Positions 27,591 through 35,790 of a stretch of DNA of 64,000 nucleotides are shown piece by piece. Both the position numbers and the translations under genes were made by a program. This stretch comes from Jiangella alba. GTDB taxonomy: Bacteria > Actinomycetota > Actinomycetes > Jiangellales > Jiangellaceae. Location of the stretch: assembly GCF_900106035.1 (NCBI RefSeq), contig NZ_FNUC01000003.1, positions 310,001-374,000 of the forward strand, read 5' to 3'. The notes beneath the pieces are model-generated. The model ran no database searches. It had not been told where the DNA came from and saw only the letters and a program-made list of their open reading frames with translations. How positions within the stretch are numbered: position 1 is the first letter of the stretch; each line of letters opens with the position of its first letter.

Positions 27591-28890
27591 TGCGCCCGCC
27601 GTCACACGCGTCGGGCGCCGCCGGGTCCGGCGCGTCACGGGCGTGCTCGTCGCGATGGCGGTCGCGTTCGTGGGCGCGGCCCCGGCGCAGGCCGCGGAGA
27701 TCGTGGTCGTCGACACCTGGGACTACCCGGCCGACCTGCACGACCCGGCGACGACCTCGCTCGGCCAGACCTTCGACGTCCCGGCCGGCGCCGCGCCGGT
27801 CGACACCGTGGGTGGCGTGTTCGCCACCTACGGCAGCACGACGTCCGGCGTCACCCTGACGCTCCGTGCGGCGGGGCCGGGCGGCGCGATCGTCGGCACT
27901 GAGGTGTTCGTGAACCTCACCGACAACGCCTGGGTCGAGCTCACCCTCGACGCGCCGCTGGAACCGGGCAGCTACTCCCTCGAGGCGACCGACCCGGTGG
28001 GCCCGGTCGCCTGGTGGAGCAACACCGCCGACCTGTACGCGGCGGGGTCCGCCCAGCTCGACGGTGCCGCGGTCGCCGGGGACCGCACCATCCTCGTCCG
28101 CAAGACCATGCCGGCGCCGCCAGCCTCCGCCGTCGTCGACATCGCCCACCGCGGCGCGTCCGGCGTGGCGCCGGAGAACACCGTCGCGGCGGTCGAGCGC
28201 GCGGTGGAGCAGCGTGCCGGCTTCGTCGAGGTCGACGTGCAGCGCACCGCCGACGGCGAGCTGGTGGTCCTGCACGACACCATGCTGGCTCGGACGACGA
28301 ATGCGGAAGCCGTCTTCCCGGACCGCGCGCCGTGGAACGTCGCCGACTTCACGCTGGCCGAGATCAGGCAGCTCGACGCCGGCTCCTGGTTCTCGGCGGA
28401 TTTCGCCGGTGAGCCGATTCCGACCCTGCGCGAGGTCGTCGACGCGCTCGGCCCGCGCACCGGCCTGCTGCTCGAGCTCAAGCGTCCCGATCTCTACCCG
28501 GGCATCGAGGCGCAGATCCACGCGGAGCTGTCCGCGGTGCGCGGCTACCTGAACCGGTCGCTGCGTACCGGCCGTCTGGTGGTCCAGTCCTTCGACGCCG
28601 CCTCGATGCGCACGTACCACGAGGTGGCTCCGGAGGTGCCGATCGGCCTGCTCTACAGCTCACCGCCCACGCATGACGAGTTGCTCGCGGCGAGCGTCTG
28701 GGTCGACCAGATCAACATGGCCTTCACCGTGACCGATCGGCGGCTGGTGGATCGGATCCATGCGCTCGGGCTGACCGTCAGCGTCTGGACCCTCGACACC
28801 GAGCAGCTCATGCGGCAGTTCCTCGACCTCGGGGTCGACGGCATCATCACGGACCACCCGGACCTGCTCCGGGACATCTTGAACCGCTAG
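27565..28890 (+). CDS. Secreted glycerophosphodiester phosphodiesterase
   Basis: 441 residues. Signal peptide with an Arg-rich N-region and cleavage after APAQA (about residue 43). Residues 45-180 form a beta-rich module (WDYPADLHDPATTSLGQTFDVPAG, VAWWSNTADLYA) nearly repeated in the next gene. The GDPD barrel follows: H195-R196 in AHRGASGVAPENT with E204, FVEVDVQRTADGELVVLHD (E222, D224, H237), VVQSFD, VSVWTLDT and GVDGIITDHPD. It would release alcohols from glycerophosphodiesters, for example teichoic acid or lipid headgroups, outside the cell. Probably controlled by the LacI protein encoded just upstream. Confidence 0.87.
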   Translation: MPSDQTFHHAPAVTRVGRRRVRRVTGVLVAMAVAFVGAAPAQAAEIVVVDTWDYPADLHDPATTSLGQTFDVPAGAAPVDTVGGVFATYGSTTSGVTLTLRAAGPGGAIVGTEVFVNLTDNAWVELTLDAPLEPGSYSLEATDPVGPVAWWSNTADLYAAGSAQLDGAAVAGDRTILVRKTMPAPPASAVVDIAHRGASGVAPENTVAAVERAVEQRAGFVEVDVQRTADGELVVLHDTMLARTTNAEAVFPDRAPWNVADFTLAEIRQLDAGSWFSADFAGEPIPTLREVVDALGPRTGLLLELKRPDLYPGIEAQIHAELSAVRGYLNRSLRTGRLVVQSFDAASMRTYHEVAPEVPIGLLYSSPPTHDELLAASVWVDQINMAFTVTDRRLVDRIHALGLTVSVWTLDTEQLMRQFLDLGVDGIITDHPDLLRDILNR

Positions 28891-28905
28891 ACGCCATCCA
28901 GCGAA

Positions 28906-28952
28906 TCGACGAAGGAGACGAGTCGCATGCGCAGTGATCGAACGTTTCACCA
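28906..28952 (+). repeat. Duplicated 5' cassette, copy 2
   Basis: TCGACGAAGGAG, start ATG 28927 and codons 4-9 repeat the sequence at 27544-27590 with few changes. The operator-like stretch is GATCGAACGTTTCACC (28936-28951), keeping the AACGTT core but a weaker palindrome than copy 1. Confidence 0.65.
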
Positions 28953-31479
28953 TCCGCTCGCGAGGCGGACCCGTGGTGGCCGGCGCGGCCGGGAGAGGGT
29001 CGCCGCGCTCGCCGCGGGTGCGCTCGTAGCCGTGAGCGCCCTCGCCGCCGGCATCGCGCCGGCCCAAGCCGGCGAGGTGCTCCGGGTCGGCAGCTGGGAC
29101 TACCCCGCCGACCTGCACGACCTGGCGACCGACTCGCTGGGGCAGACCTTCGAGCTCCCGGCGGGCGCCGAGCTCGTCGACACGGTGGGCGGCGTCTTCG
29201 CCAACTACGGTCAGACCGGATCGGGGCTCACGCTGACGCTGCGGGCCACCGGGCCGGGTGGGACCGTCCTCGACACCGAGGTCTTCACGAACATCCGCGA
29301 CAACGCCTGGGTCGAGCTCAGCCTCGACGCGCCCCTGGGCCCGGGCACCTACTATCTGGAGGCCACCGACGCGGTGGGCCTCGTCGCGTGGTGGAGCAAC
29401 ACCCCGAACGTGTACGCGGGCGGAACGGCCTACGAGGACGGCGCACCGGTGGCCGGCGACCGCACCGTCGTCGCCCGCAACACCGTCCCCGTGCCCGTCG
29501 ACCCGCCGGTCGCCCAGCCCGGCTTCACCGACGGTGTGGCGAACGGGATGACCTTCGAGTCAGAGGGCTTCACGCTGCGCCGCGACGATCTCAGCGGGTT
29601 CTCCTACGACTACGCGCCGTCGGTGATCGTGGAGGACGGCGTCGAGAAGATGTGGTGGTGCGGCCACAACGTCAACGGTGACGGGGTCTACTACTCGCAG
29701 CGCGACCAGCCGGACGGCGCCTGGTCCGAGCCCGACCTCGTGCTCTCGGCGGACCGCGCGTGGGAGGTCGTCCACGTCTGCGACCCCAGCGTGATCCGCG
29801 GCTCCTTCTCCGTCGACGGCGTCGGCTACTCGTACCTGATGTACTACGGCGCGGCCGACCTCTCCGGGCAGAACACCAAGCTCGGCGTGGCCTACAGCAA
29901 CGACGGCGTCACCTGGGTGAAGCACTCGGACGAGGCGCTGCTGGAAGAGCCGGGCATGATCTTCGACTACGGCGTCGGCATGCCGGCCCTGTTCACCATG
30001 GACGGCGACGTGTACGTGGCGTACTACGACACCGGCCGCAACAGCGCCCCGATCGTGCGGGCGGTCAACGCCGACGGCACGCTCGGCGCCGACGTGTTCA
30101 TGCTGGCGCTGTCCGGCGGTGACACGTTCGCCGATCTCGCCTTCTCGCCCGCGGAGCAGGTCTGGTACGCCACGACGAAGTCGCAGCTTCCCGGCCTCAG
30201 CGACGAGGAGACCTACGTCTACCGGTCCCGCACCGCCGATCTGCGCACGACGGACTGGGTGTTCCTCGGGATGGCCGGCGAGTGGCTGACCGGCTTCCCG
30301 CGCAACCACAACGCCGGCTGGTATCGCACCGCGGACGGCAGCCTCTACGAGCCCGGCGGCGTCAAGCGGCTCGTCTTCGGCGCGCAGGACGGTGGCCAGG
30401 GCACGACCGATCCGGACAAATGGGACCTCGCGACGGTCGCGGTCTCGGGCACGCCCGACGCCGCGCCCGCGCCCGGCGCGCTCGCGCTCAGCACGCCGGC
30501 GGACGCGTCGGCGGTCGACCCGCTCGACGTGAACGGGTTCTCCTGGTCCGCGTCCGCGGGCGCGACCAGCTATGTGCTGAAGGTCGGGACGGACCCCTCG
30601 CTCAGCAGCGACACCGTGGAGCTGAGCACGACCGTGCACGCGACGTCCGCCGCCGGTCTCGACCCGCGGTTCGCCACCGGCAGCATGACCCAGCGGATGA
30701 GCCTGCAGCCGGACACGACCTACTACTGGAGCGTCACCGCGGTCTCGCCCGGCGGGGTCGCCGAGGCCACGGACGGGCCGTTCAGCTTCCGCACCACGCC
30801 GTCGTACGCCCTCGACCTGGACGCCGGCAGCTACGTCCACTGGAGCACGCTCGGGGATGCCCGGTTCACGCCGGGCCCTGTGGCGTTGCTGGAGCTGCCG
30901 ACCGCGGCGAGCGGGCTGCGCACCGGCGCGGACTACAACCCGCTGCGGGCGGACCTGTCCGGACTGGACGGGTTCGAGTTCACCTTCGCCGGCGGTTCGG
31001 ACCCTGGCGGGCTGGGGGACCTGGTGCTGACGTACAAGCTGCAGTCCGATGCCCGGGACGAGCCGGCGCACACGGTGACAGCGGACATCGCCGCCGGCCT
31101 CGACGGCGACGTCCTCACCGTCGACATGACCGGGCAGCCCGGCTGGGGTGTGGCCGGTGAGCGCATCGCCCTGCTCACGATCCAGTCGAGCGCGCCCGGC
31201 ACCCTCCAGCTCGCCGGGCTGCGCCTCACCGCCACCTGCGAAGGCGGTCCGGCGACGATCGTCTTCGGCGGCCAGGACTCCGGTGTGCCGAACTACGACC
31301 GCGGCGACCGCTGCACCTTCACGGGTCTCGTGGCCGCGGGCGGGCCGTACGCTGGCCACGGGGCGCTCGTCCGCGCGGTCCGTGTGCTGACGGAGGCGTG
31401 GCGTGCCGAGGGCCTGTTCACCCGTGCGGAGGCCCAGCGCGTCCAGGTGGCGGCCAGCCGGTCGAACCTCGGCGGCTGA
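28927..31479 (+). CDS. Secreted multidomain beta-propeller (GH43/GH32-like) protein with FIMAH-like C-terminus
   Basis: 850 residues. Signal peptide ends APAQA at about residue 48. Residues 49-185 repeat the beta module of the preceding gene (SWDYPADLHDLATDSLGQTF; WWSNTPNVYAGG). About 195-510 is a five-bladed-propeller-like domain: YDYAPSVIVEDGVEKMWWCG, CDPSVIRGSF, YLMYYGAADL, GVAYSNDGVTW, VYVAYYDTGRN, as in GH43/32/68-type enzymes and sugar-binding relatives. Then an Ig/FN3-like domain (515-625), a jelly-roll-like domain (627-765) and a C-terminal FIMAH-like helical domain (GPYAGHGALVRAVRVL to SRSNLGG). The catalytic acid set cannot be assigned, so it may be enzyme or binding protein. Confidence 0.75.
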   Translation: MRSDRTFHHPLARRTRGGRRGRERVAALAAGALVAVSALAAGIAPAQAGEVLRVGSWDYPADLHDLATDSLGQTFELPAGAELVDTVGGVFANYGQTGSGLTLTLRATGPGGTVLDTEVFTNIRDNAWVELSLDAPLGPGTYYLEATDAVGLVAWWSNTPNVYAGGTAYEDGAPVAGDRTVVARNTVPVPVDPPVAQPGFTDGVANGMTFESEGFTLRRDDLSGFSYDYAPSVIVEDGVEKMWWCGHNVNGDGVYYSQRDQPDGAWSEPDLVLSADRAWEVVHVCDPSVIRGSFSVDGVGYSYLMYYGAADLSGQNTKLGVAYSNDGVTWVKHSDEALLEEPGMIFDYGVGMPALFTMDGDVYVAYYDTGRNSAPIVRAVNADGTLGADVFMLALSGGDTFADLAFSPAEQVWYATTKSQLPGLSDEETYVYRSRTADLRTTDWVFLGMAGEWLTGFPRNHNAGWYRTADGSLYEPGGVKRLVFGAQDGGQGTTDPDKWDLATVAVSGTPDAAPAPGALALSTPADASAVDPLDVNGFSWSASAGATSYVLKVGTDPSLSSDTVELSTTVHATSAAGLDPRFATGSMTQRMSLQPDTTYYWSVTAVSPGGVAEATDGPFSFRTTPSYALDLDAGSYVHWSTLGDARFTPGPVALLELPTAASGLRTGADYNPLRADLSGLDGFEFTFAGGSDPGGLGDLVLTYKLQSDARDEPAHTVTADIAAGLDGDVLTVDMTGQPGWGVAGERIALLTIQSSAPGTLQLAGLRLTATCEGGPATIVFGGQDSGVPNYDRGDRCTFTGLVAAGGPYAGHGALVRAVRVLTEAWRAEGLFTRAEAQRVQVAASRSNLGG

Positions 31480-31487
31480 TCCGGGCC

Positions 31488-31517
31488 GGCAGGGGGCCGT
31501 GGTCGCGGCCCCCTGCC
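31488..31517 (+). terminator. Terminator of the secreted-protein genes
   Basis: GGCAGGGGGCC, loop GTGGTCGC, GGCCCCCTGCC: perfect 11-bp stem starting 9 bases after the stop codon. Confidence 0.7.
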
Positions 31518-31594
31518 AGCTGGCGGCGTCGTTTGACCGTTCCTCCCGCGGGTACGCGGAGGCGAGAGCCACCGCGCGCGTCAGAGGAGTCACG

Positions 31595-31870
31595 ATGATG
31601 CAGGCAGAACACTGGACCGTCGAGCTCGTCATCGAGGAGCACCAGGACGACCGGACGACTCATGCCGAGGCGCGGCTGCAAGCGCCGCGACGGCCGGCGC
31701 TGGCCGGGGTCGGGCGGGCGCGACGCAACCCGGACGACCCGGAGGTGCCGCGCATCGGCGACGAGCTGGCCGTCGCGCGGGCCCTGGCCGACCTCGCGCA
31801 CCAACTCCTCGAGGTCGCGGCCGGCGACATCGAGGTGGCCAGCCGCAAGGAGGCCCAGCCGCAGCAGTAG
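31595..31870 (+). CDS. DUF1876 domain protein
   Basis: 91 residues. The order HWTVELVIEEHQDDRTTHAEARL - GVGRARRNPDDPEVPRIGDELAVARALADLAHQLLEVAAGDIE matches the actinobacterial DUF1876 family (dsRBD-like fold, function unknown, often linked to stress). Two adjacent ATGs (31595, 31598) follow AGAGGAG. It stands alone after a terminator, with its own short promoter region. Confidence 0.82.
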   Translation: MMQAEHWTVELVIEEHQDDRTTHAEARLQAPRRPALAGVGRARRNPDDPEVPRIGDELAVARALADLAHQLLEVAAGDIEVASRKEAQPQQ

Positions 31871-31944
31871 GGCCGGCCCCGCCGCCTCGGTGCGGGCACG
31901 CATCATGGACCTGCCATGGGTGCCGAACGCGAACCGAGGTGACG

Positions 31945-32736
31945 ATGGACCCGGACGGTCTCATCAGCAGGATCCGCCAGGTGCTGCACGACGATCCGCG
32001 GGTGCTGGCCGCGTGGCTGAGCGGCAGCCGAGGACGGGGCACCGCCGATCGCCACAGCGACACGGACGTGTGGGTGGTGGTGTCCGCCGACGACGTGCCG
32101 GGATTCGTCGAGGACTGGCCGGCGACCTGCGGGCGCATCTCGCCGACGGTGCTGTGCCAGCAGGTCGGCGGTGGGCCGGTGTTCACCGCCATCACGCCGC
32201 AGTGGCTGCGCTTCGACGTCGCCGTCGGCACACCGGAGGACGTCGCCGGGCGCAGCAGGGCGACGCTCGCGCCGCTGTTCGACCGTGCGGGCCTGAACGA
32301 GCGGTTGCGGCCCGCCGGCCGGCCGCTGCCACCCGACCCCGGCCGGGTGAGCGCCCTGACCACCGAGTTCCTCCGCGTCCTGGGGCTGTTGCCGGTCGTG
32401 CTCGGGCGGCACGAGTACGTGGTCGCCGCGTCGGGCGCCGGGCTGCTGCGGCAGTTGCTGATCCAGCTGCTGCTGGAGGACGTCGCCGTCGAGGACCGCG
32501 GCGGGGCGCTGCGCCTGGCCGGGCTGCTGCCGCCCGGCCGACTGCGGATGCTCGCCGCGTTGCCGCCGGTCGAGGCGACCCGGGCGTCCGCCGTGGCCGT
32601 CCACCTCGAGTGCGCCCGCGCGTTCCTGCCGCTCGCCAGGGACCTGCACGACCGGTGCGGGCTGACCTGGCCCGCCGACCTCGACGACGCGCTGCGCCGG
32701 CACCTGCGGGCCGAGCTCGGCCTGGAGCTCACCTGA
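31945..32736 (+). CDS. Nucleotidyltransferase-fold protein (Pol-beta / aminoglycoside-adenylyltransferase-like)
   Basis: 263 residues. The catalytic signature is present: LSGSRGRGTADRHSDTDVWVVV (G-S followed by D-x-D), with a third acidic strand in LRFDVAVGT. The helical C-terminal domain is variable (LLRQLLIQLLLEDVAVEDRGG). Similar proteins modify small molecules such as aminoglycosides, but the substrate is unknown here. I chose ATG 31945 because GAGGTGA precedes it. Confidence 0.75.
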   Translation: MDPDGLISRIRQVLHDDPRVLAAWLSGSRGRGTADRHSDTDVWVVVSADDVPGFVEDWPATCGRISPTVLCQQVGGGPVFTAITPQWLRFDVAVGTPEDVAGRSRATLAPLFDRAGLNERLRPAGRPLPPDPGRVSALTTEFLRVLGLLPVVLGRHEYVVAASGAGLLRQLLIQLLLEDVAVEDRGGALRLAGLLPPGRLRMLAALPPVEATRASAVAVHLECARAFLPLARDLHDRCGLTWPADLDDALRRHLRAELGLELT

Positions 32737-32798
32737 CCCCCTGCCGTGATCAAAGACCGGACCATTAAGCCGCATTCCCACCATCGGTGAACGGTTGC

Positions 32799-32827
32799 TA
32801 GAGTGAGCAGCCGCATACATCGGATGT
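32799..32827 (+). promoter_or_regulatory. GntR/FCD-type operator and -10 box before the L-fuconate dehydratase gene
   Basis: ACATC-G-GATGT (32817-32827) is a perfect inverted repeat with a one-base centre, the form typical of FadR/FCD-subfamily GntR regulators. TAGAGT (32799-32804) is a reasonable -10 box, 12 bases before it; no convincing -35 is seen. A related site precedes the importer genes. Confidence 0.6.
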
Positions 32828-32840
32828 CTAAGGGGTTGGG

Positions 32841-34151
32841 ATGCGTCCTCTCGTCACCGGGCTGAGCACGTTCGACGTTCGCTTCCCGACCTCGCGGCAC
32901 CTCGACGGCTCCGACGCGATGAATCCTGACCCGGACTACTCGGCGGCGTACGTCGTGCTGCGCACGGACGACGAGAGCCTGGCGGGCCACGGGTTCGCGT
33001 TCACCATCGGGCGCGGGACCGAGGTCGTCGTGGCGGCGATCCGGGCGCTGGAGCCGCTGGTGACCGGCCTGCCGGTGGACGACGTCGTCGGCGACCTCGG
33101 CGGGTTCGCGCGGCGTCTCACGAGCGACAGTCAGCTGCGCTGGCTGGGCCCGGACAAGGGGGTCGTCGCGATGGCTGCCGGCGCGGTGGTGAACGCGGCG
33201 TGGGACCTGGCCGGCAAGCGGGCGGGGGAGCCGGTGTGGCGGCTGCTCGCCGGGATGACGCCGGAGCAGATCGTGGACCTCGTCGACTTCCGGTACATCG
33301 ACGACGCGCTCAGCCGCGACGAGGCGCTGGCGATCCTCCGCGCCGCCGAGCCGGGCCGGGCCGAGCGGGCGGCGCGGCTGACGGCGTCCGGCTACCCGGC
33401 GTACACGACGTCGCCGGGCTGGCTCGGCTACGACGACGAGAAGCTCGTGCGGCTCTCCAAGCAGGCCGTCGCCGACGGGTTCACCCAGATCAAGCTGAAG
33501 GTCGGCGCCGACGCCGGCGACGACGTGCGCCGGCTGCGGCTGGCCCGCGAGGCGGTCGGCCCGGGCGTCCGCATCGCGATCGACGCGAACCAGCGGTGGG
33601 GCGTCGACGAGGCGATCGGCGCGGTCCGCCGGCTGGCCCCGTTCCAGCCGTGGTGGATCGAGGAGCCGACCAGCCCCGACGACATCCTGGGGCACGCCGC
33701 GGTCCGGCGCGGCGTCGCGCCCGTGCGGGTCGCGACCGGCGAGCACGTCGCGAACCGGGTCGTGTTCAAGCAGCTCCTGCAGGCCGGAGCGGTCGACGTC
33801 GTGCAGATCGACGCCTGCCGGGTCGCCGGGGTGAACGAGAACGTCGCGATCCTCCTGCTGGCGGCGAAGTTCGGCGCCGCGGTGTGCCCGCACGCCGGCG
33901 GCGTCGGGTTGTGCGAGGCGGTGCAGCATCTCTCGATGTTCGACTACGTCGCGGTCAGCGGGCGGCTCGACGACCGCGCCATCGAGTACGTCGACCACCT
34001 GCACGAGCACTTCGCAGACCCGGTCCGCATCGCCGGTGGCCGCTACCTGGCGCCGACGGCTCCCGGCATGTCCACCGAACTGCTGCCGGACTCCCTGACG
34101 GCGCACCACTTCCCCGACGGCCCCGCGTGGTCGCGCCCGGCCGAGCGGTAG
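32841..34151 (+). CDS. L-fuconate dehydratase (enolase superfamily)
   Basis: Converts L-fuconate to 2-keto-3-deoxy-L-fuconate. 436 residues. All catalytic positions fall where the characterised family has them: K218 and K220 in QIKLKVG, metal ligands D248 (IAIDAN), E274 (WIEEP), E301 (TGEH), and H351 in CPHAGGVG. N-terminal [26 protein letters not shown] is also characteristic. Strong AGGGG before ATG 32841. Followed 8 bases later by its GntR regulator. The other L-fucose pathway genes (dehydrogenase, lactonase, aldolase) are not adjacent. Confidence 0.93.
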   Translation: MRPLVTGLSTFDVRFPTSRHLDGSDAMNPDPDYSAAYVVLRTDDESLAGHGFAFTIGRGTEVVVAAIRALEPLVTGLPVDDVVGDLGGFARRLTSDSQLRWLGPDKGVVAMAAGAVVNAAWDLAGKRAGEPVWRLLAGMTPEQIVDLVDFRYIDDALSRDEALAILRAAEPGRAERAARLTASGYPAYTTSPGWLGYDDEKLVRLSKQAVADGFTQIKLKVGADAGDDVRRLRLAREAVGPGVRIAIDANQRWGVDEAIGAVRRLAPFQPWWIEEPTSPDDILGHAAVRRGVAPVRVATGEHVANRVVFKQLLQAGAVDVVQIDACRVAGVNENVAILLLAAKFGAAVCPHAGGVGLCEAVQHLSMFDYVAVSGRLDDRAIEYVDHLHEHFADPVRIAGGRYLAPTAPGMSTELLPDSLTAHHFPDGPAWSRPAER

Positions 34152-34159
34152 GCGCACCC

Positions 34160-34882
34160 ATGGCGGTGACCGACGAGGCCATCGAGAAGATCAAGCAGAT
34201 GATCGTGGCCGGTGAGCTGCGGCCGGGCGACCGGCTGCCGAGGGAGGCCGACCTCTCCGGCCGGCTGGGGCTCTCGCGCAGCTCGCTGCGCGAGGCGGTC
34301 AAGGCGCTCACGCTGATCAACGTGCTGAACGTCCGCCAGGGCGACGGCACCTACGTGACGAGTCTCGAGCCGGCGCTGCTGCTGGAGTCGCTGAGCTTCG
34401 TGGTGGATCTGCACCGCGACGACACCGTCCTGCAGTTCTTCGAGGTGCGCCGGCTGCTCGAGCCGGCCGCCACGGCGCTCGCCGCCCAGCGCATGGGCAG
34501 CGACGAGATCGCCGAGCTGAGGTGCCTGCTCGACCGGCTCGGCGACAGCCCCACGGTCGACGACCTGGTCGCCAACGACCTCGAGTTCCACCGGCGCATC
34601 GTCGCCGGGGCCGGCAATCCCGTGCTCGCGTCGATGGTGGACACCGTCTCGGCCACCACCCAGCGGGCCCGCATCTGGCGCGGGCTGACGCAGGCCGACG
34701 CCGTGGCGGCGACCCTGCGCGAGCACCGGGCCATCGCCGCCAGCCTGGCGGCCCGCGATCCGGACGGCGCCCGAGCCTGGGCGACGGTGCACATCGGCGG
34801 CGTAGAGCGCTGGCTCACGTCGGCCATACCTCCGACGGCTGGCGTGGGTCCATCCACGCTGGACGCAATACGTCCTACCTAA
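34160..34882 (+). CDS. GntR-family (FCD subfamily) transcriptional regulator
   Basis: 240 residues. Winged helix-turn-helix EKIKQMIVAGELRPGDRLPREADLSGRLGLSRSSLREAVKALTLINVLNVRQGDGTYV, then an FCD helical effector domain with FFEVRRLLEPAATALAA, NDLEFHRRIVAGAGNPVL and LREHRAIAASLAARD (the conserved D/H/H/H metal pattern). It should bind ACATC-N-GATGT sites at 32817 and 34979 and respond to a fucose-pathway acid; the ligand is inference. Confidence 0.9.
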   Translation: MAVTDEAIEKIKQMIVAGELRPGDRLPREADLSGRLGLSRSSLREAVKALTLINVLNVRQGDGTYVTSLEPALLLESLSFVVDLHRDDTVLQFFEVRRLLEPAATALAAQRMGSDEIAELRCLLDRLGDSPTVDDLVANDLEFHRRIVAGAGNPVLASMVDTVSATTQRARIWRGLTQADAVAATLREHRAIAASLAARDPDGARAWATVHIGGVERWLTSAIPPTAGVGPSTLDAIRPT

Positions 34883-34940
34883 GAGACAGCGCTTTCCTGC
34901 TCACGTTTCAGATATGTGCTGATCAGAGCCATCTGCATGG

Positions 34941-34989
34941 TTGACAGCACTTGGCGGCAACGATAACTTGCCGGTTAATGATCCGATGT
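34941..34989 (+). promoter_or_regulatory. Promoter and operator of the fucose-locus ABC importer
   Basis: TTGACA (34941-34946), 17-base spacer, TAACTT (34964-34969, the TAnnnT form common in actinobacteria). TGATCCGATGT (34979-34989) keeps the ATC-N-GATGT core of the GntR site at 32817 and lies where transcription would start, the same geometry as at the dehydratase gene. Confidence 0.6.
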
Positions 34990-35007
34990 TTGTACAAGGG
35001 AGTGCAC

Positions 35008-35790
35008 GTGCCAGCAGAGCCATCGGGAGGTCGCACGCCGGTGCTGCGCGCGACCGGCATCGTCAAGTCCTTCGGCCATGTCGAGGCGCTGCGCGAGGCG
35101 GCGTTCGAGGTGTACCCCGGCGAGATCACCGCCCTGATCGGTGACAACGGCGCGGGGAAGAGCACCCTGGTGAAGGTCTTGTCAGGCGTCATGCAGCCCG
35201 ACGGCGGCAGCATCGAGGTCGACGGGACGCCCGTGCAGTTCGGCAGCCCGCAGGACGCCGCCGAGCACGGCATCGGCACGGTCTACCAGGACCTCGCGCT
35301 CGCGCCGGACCTGAGCCCGGCCGCGAACTTCTTCATCGGCCGCGAGCTGCTGCGTCCCGGACTCCTCGGCCGGCTCGGCTGGCTGGACGCCGGGGCGATG
35401 AACCGCCGCACGGCGCAGGAGCTGCAGCGCCTGGGTGTCGAGCTCAAGGACCTCAACGCCCCGGTGGCGTCGTTGTCGGGTGGCCAGCGGCAGAGCGTGG
35501 CGATCTCCCGCGCGGTGGCGTGGGCCGAGCGGGTCGTCTTCATGGACGAGCCGACCGCCGCGCTGGGTGTCGTCCAGACCGAGCGGGTCATGCGGCTCAT
35601 CACCCGGGTGCGCGAGCAGGGGATCGCGGTCGTCCTGATCAGTCACAACATGCCGCAGGTCGTCGAGCTGGCCGACCGTGTGCAGGTGCTGCGGCTCGGC
35701 AGCCGCGTGGCGACCTACGAGCGTGGTCAGGCCGACGAGCACCTGCTGGTCGCCGCCATGACGGGCGCCGTCAACCAGGAGGTCCGATGA
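35008..35790 (+). CDS. Sugar ABC transporter ATPase (single-domain, FrcA/RbsA-half type)
   Basis: 260 residues. Walker A GDNGAGKST, Q-loop TVYQDLAL, signature LSGGQRQ, Walker B VVFMDEPTAAL, switch His in LISHNM. Single nucleotide-binding domain, as in fructose/FrcA-type CUT2 systems rather than the tandem RbsA. I chose GTG 35008, with AAGGGAG 5-6 bases upstream; another GTG lies 6 bases before it. Longer readings would run into the promoter. Confidence 0.9.
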   Translation: MPAEPSGGRTPVLRATGIVKSFGHVEALREAAFEVYPGEITALIGDNGAGKSTLVKVLSGVMQPDGGSIEVDGTPVQFGSPQDAAEHGIGTVYQDLALAPDLSPAANFFIGRELLRPGLLGRLGWLDAGAMNRRTAQELQRLGVELKDLNAPVASLSGGQRQSVAISRAVAWAERVVFMDEPTAALGVVQTERVMRLITRVREQGIAVVLISHNMPQVVELADRVQVLRLGSRVATYERGQADEHLLVAAMTGAVNQEVR

